64,000 nt of DNA from Pseudomonas huaxiensis (GTDB lineage Bacteria > Pseudomonadota > Gammaproteobacteria > Pseudomonadales > Pseudomonadaceae). A model generated the notes under the pieces. It did not search any database and was not told the DNA's origin. It saw only the letters and a list, made by a program, of their open reading frames with translations. Where the stretch lies: assembly GCF_003231275.1 (NCBI RefSeq), contig NZ_QKVL01000005.1:124001-188000 (forward strand). Reading direction: 5' to 3'. Position numbers and translations under genes: made by a program. This document shows, in pieces, positions 63,885 through 64,000 of this stretch. Numbering within the stretch: the first letter of the stretch is position 1; every line of letters begins with the position of its first letter.

Positions 63885-64000
63885 TCACGGCCCCTTGGCC
63901 TGAGGTGGAAACACCACCCCGACCTCCTTCGCATACACCTGCCATGCACGCTTCAGCCGCTCGAACGTTTCCGGCTCGCGCGCGGCAAGGTCCTCGACCT
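63885..64000 (-). CDS. Probable arylsulfatase, C-terminal fragment
   Basis: Only the last 38 codons are inside the window. They read EDLAAREPETFERLKRAWQ, then VYAKEVGVVFPPQAKGP and a stop. This tail (DLAA..P..L..LK..W..YA...GVV) is typical of bacterial arylsulfatases. With so little sequence the call is tentative. Confidence 0.6.
   Translation of the reverse strand, partial: VEDLAAREPETFERLKRAWQVYAKEVGVVFPPQAKGP

Overview
The window is a chromosomal segment of a Pseudomonas, most likely of the P. putida group. The evidence is the order flg genes, cheR-cheV, flgA-flgM-flgN-PilZ, MFS, glutamine synthetase, bkdR/bkd operon, the bkd genes themselves, the RpoN (-24/-12) and FliA flagellar promoters, the membrane PQQ glucose dehydrogenase, and three kinds of Pseudomonas REP doublets. 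Species is inferred from recalled synteny, not from a search. I see no rRNA, tRNA, CRISPR array, phage or insertion sequence.

Layout. 1-7.9 kb (minus): rod, ring and hook genes flgB-flgE and flgF-flgJ (flgJ cut by the window edge), each block with its own sigma-54 promoter. 8.2-10.9 kb: a large autotransporter. 10.9-15.4 kb: cheR and cheV (minus), then flgA, flgM, flgN and a c-di-GMP PilZ brake protein (plus). 15.4-18.9 kb: MFS transporter, glutamine-synthetase-like ligase, bkdR. 19.1-24.1 kb: the branched-chain 2-oxoacid dehydrogenase operon bkdAA-bkdAB-bkdB-lpdV. 24.2-26.8 kb: a coupled 2OG-Fe(II) oxygenase/TylF methyltransferase pair, divergent from a hypothetical gene with flagellar-type control. 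27.0-29.0 kb: type II NADH dehydrogenase-like gene and a divergent Rrf2 regulator. 29.0-35.0 kb: a frameshifted TonB receptor (probable PQQ receptor), glucose dehydrogenase gcd and a LacI regulator with two operators. 35.1-43.1 kb: mixed metabolic and regulatory genes (AraC, hydrolase, kdgD, FadR-type GntR, TraX, secreted hypothetical, AraC, GST, EamA exporter).

43.3-56.1 kb is a complete Ter (tellurite/stress) system. terF lies alone on the plus strand. The converging minus-strand unit of 13 tightly packed genes runs ATP-grasp, TerD-protease fusion, PRTase, HAD, StiP/PELOTA-type protein, citrate-lyase-like enzyme, HAD, terZ, terA, terB, terC, terD, terE. It couples the TerD-fold and TerC membrane module to a small-molecule biosynthetic module of unknown product.

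56.6-63.6 kb looks like an uncharacterised aromatic catabolic cluster with its own chemoreceptor: Rieske ferredoxin, FAD monooxygenase, LysR regulator, methyl-accepting protein, C-C-hydrolase-like alpha/beta hydrolase and extradiol-type VOC dioxygenase. The window closes with a REP doublet and the tail of a probable sulfatase.

The most notable observations are: a 14-bp palindrome (TGCCGC-N2-GCGGCA) shared by the flgB and flgF promoters and a distant hypothetical gene; a 7-bp tandem duplication that breaks the TonB receptor; a TerD-trypsin-like protease fusion inside the Ter operon; and the catabolic cluster with a dedicated chemoreceptor.
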